DNA of 6,206 nucleotides. Source: Bacteroidales bacterium UBA4417 (GTDB lineage: Bacteria; Bacteroidota; Bacteroidia; Bacteroidales; UBA4417). A program made the translations under genes and the position numbers. Numbering within the stretch: position 1 is the stretch's first letter; each line of letters opens with the position of its first letter. Location of the stretch: contig DGQJ01000239.1 in the NCBI GenBank assembly GCA_002389705.1, positions 1-6,206 of the forward strand, in the 5' to 3' direction. Below are positions 6,064 to 6,206 of this stretch, in pieces. The notes under the pieces are model-generated. The model made no database searches. It had not been told where the DNA came from and saw nothing but the letters and a program-made list of their open reading frames with translations.

Positions 6064-6206
6064 ATGATAGAAGAAGAATTAGACGATAATTCGGTATCAG
6101 CCGAAGAGAATGATTTGTACGAACACTTCAGGTTTGAGGTCGATAAAGGCCAGGCCATGTTGCGTATTGACAAATTCCTGATGGGACGCATACAGAATGC
6201 GTCGCG
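6064..6206 (+). CDS. RluA/RluD-family 23S rRNA pseudouridine synthase, N-terminal part, cut by the window edge
   Basis: The first 47 codons are present. An acidic leader (MIEEELDDNSVSAEENDLYE) precedes the beginning of an S4 RNA-binding domain, with FRFEVDKGQAMLRIDKFL (residues 22-39) and then MGRIQNAS (40-47). This arrangement, S4 domain first and RluA catalytic domain after it, is that of RluD-type enzymes, which isomerise uridines such as 1911, 1915 and 1917 in 23S rRNA. The catalytic aspartate motif is beyond the window, so the exact target cannot be told. ATG at 6064 follows the preceding stop by 25 bases without a clear Shine-Dalgarno sequence. Presence of an RluA-family gene after a PASTA gene near ddl fits the gene order I recall from this phylum. 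If this is RluD, it makes the pseudouridine that RlmH (766-1239) methylates. Confidence 0.82.
   Translation, partial: MIEEELDDNSVSAEENDLYEHFRFEVDKGQAMLRIDKFLMGRIQNAS

Noticed and set aside
1..6206. CRISPR array, tRNA or rRNA genes, insertion sequence ends, phage or defence genes
   Set aside because: No regularly spaced direct repeats, no tRNA-like cloverleaf, no transposase or integrase motifs and no abrupt change of composition were seen on reading both strands.

Overview
The window looks like chromosomal DNA of a member of the Bacteroidota (Bacteroidetes), probably class Bacteroidia; I cannot place it more finely. Three things support this. The 666-residue protein ends in a type IX secretion (T9SS) type A sorting tail, which is confined to this phylum. 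Gene starts lack good Shine-Dalgarno sequences, and TAnnTTTG-type -7 boxes stand upstream of the transcription units. The gene neighbourhoods nadC / DUF4783 / rlmH and ddl / PASTA / rluD-like are, from memory, typical of the phylum.

Layout. (1) Bases 1-603, minus strand: the first 57 codons of nadC (NAD synthesis), preceded in the same direction by a small secreted DUF4783 protein. (2) Bases 604-765: a divergent promoter region with a -7-like box on each strand. (3) Bases 766-1827, plus strand: rlmH (23S rRNA methyltransferase) followed with no spacer by an RdgB/HAM1-type (d)ITP/XTP pyrophosphatase. (4) Bases 1828-1884: a convergent gap with a strong bidirectional terminator and a C8A8 homopolymer pair. 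(5) Bases 1885-2868, minus strand: ddl, D-alanine--D-alanine ligase with all key residues. (6) Bases 2869-3201: a 333-base divergent region holding outward-facing -7 boxes, a perfect palindrome, repeated GCATTTA words, a 19-codon mini-ORF and a short coding-like relic. (7) Bases 3202-6206, plus strand: a probable operon of a membrane-anchored three-PASTA protein, a large T9SS-exported protein of unknown function, and the 5' end of an RluA/RluD-family pseudouridine synthase.

How the genes relate. Ddl makes the D-Ala-D-Ala dipeptide of peptidoglycan precursors. PASTA repeats bind peptidoglycan or precursor stems in other proteins, so the divergent ddl/PASTA pair suggests a cell-wall theme (inference). 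RlmH and the RluA-family enzyme both modify 23S rRNA, and RdgB and NadC are housekeeping nucleotide enzymes. Most of the window is therefore conserved core genome. I see no phage, insertion sequence, CRISPR, toxin-antitoxin or defence genes. The least explained parts are the T9SS protein between PASTA and RluA, the stand-alone PASTA protein without a kinase, the DUF4783 protein, and the structured ddl/PASTA intergenic region.
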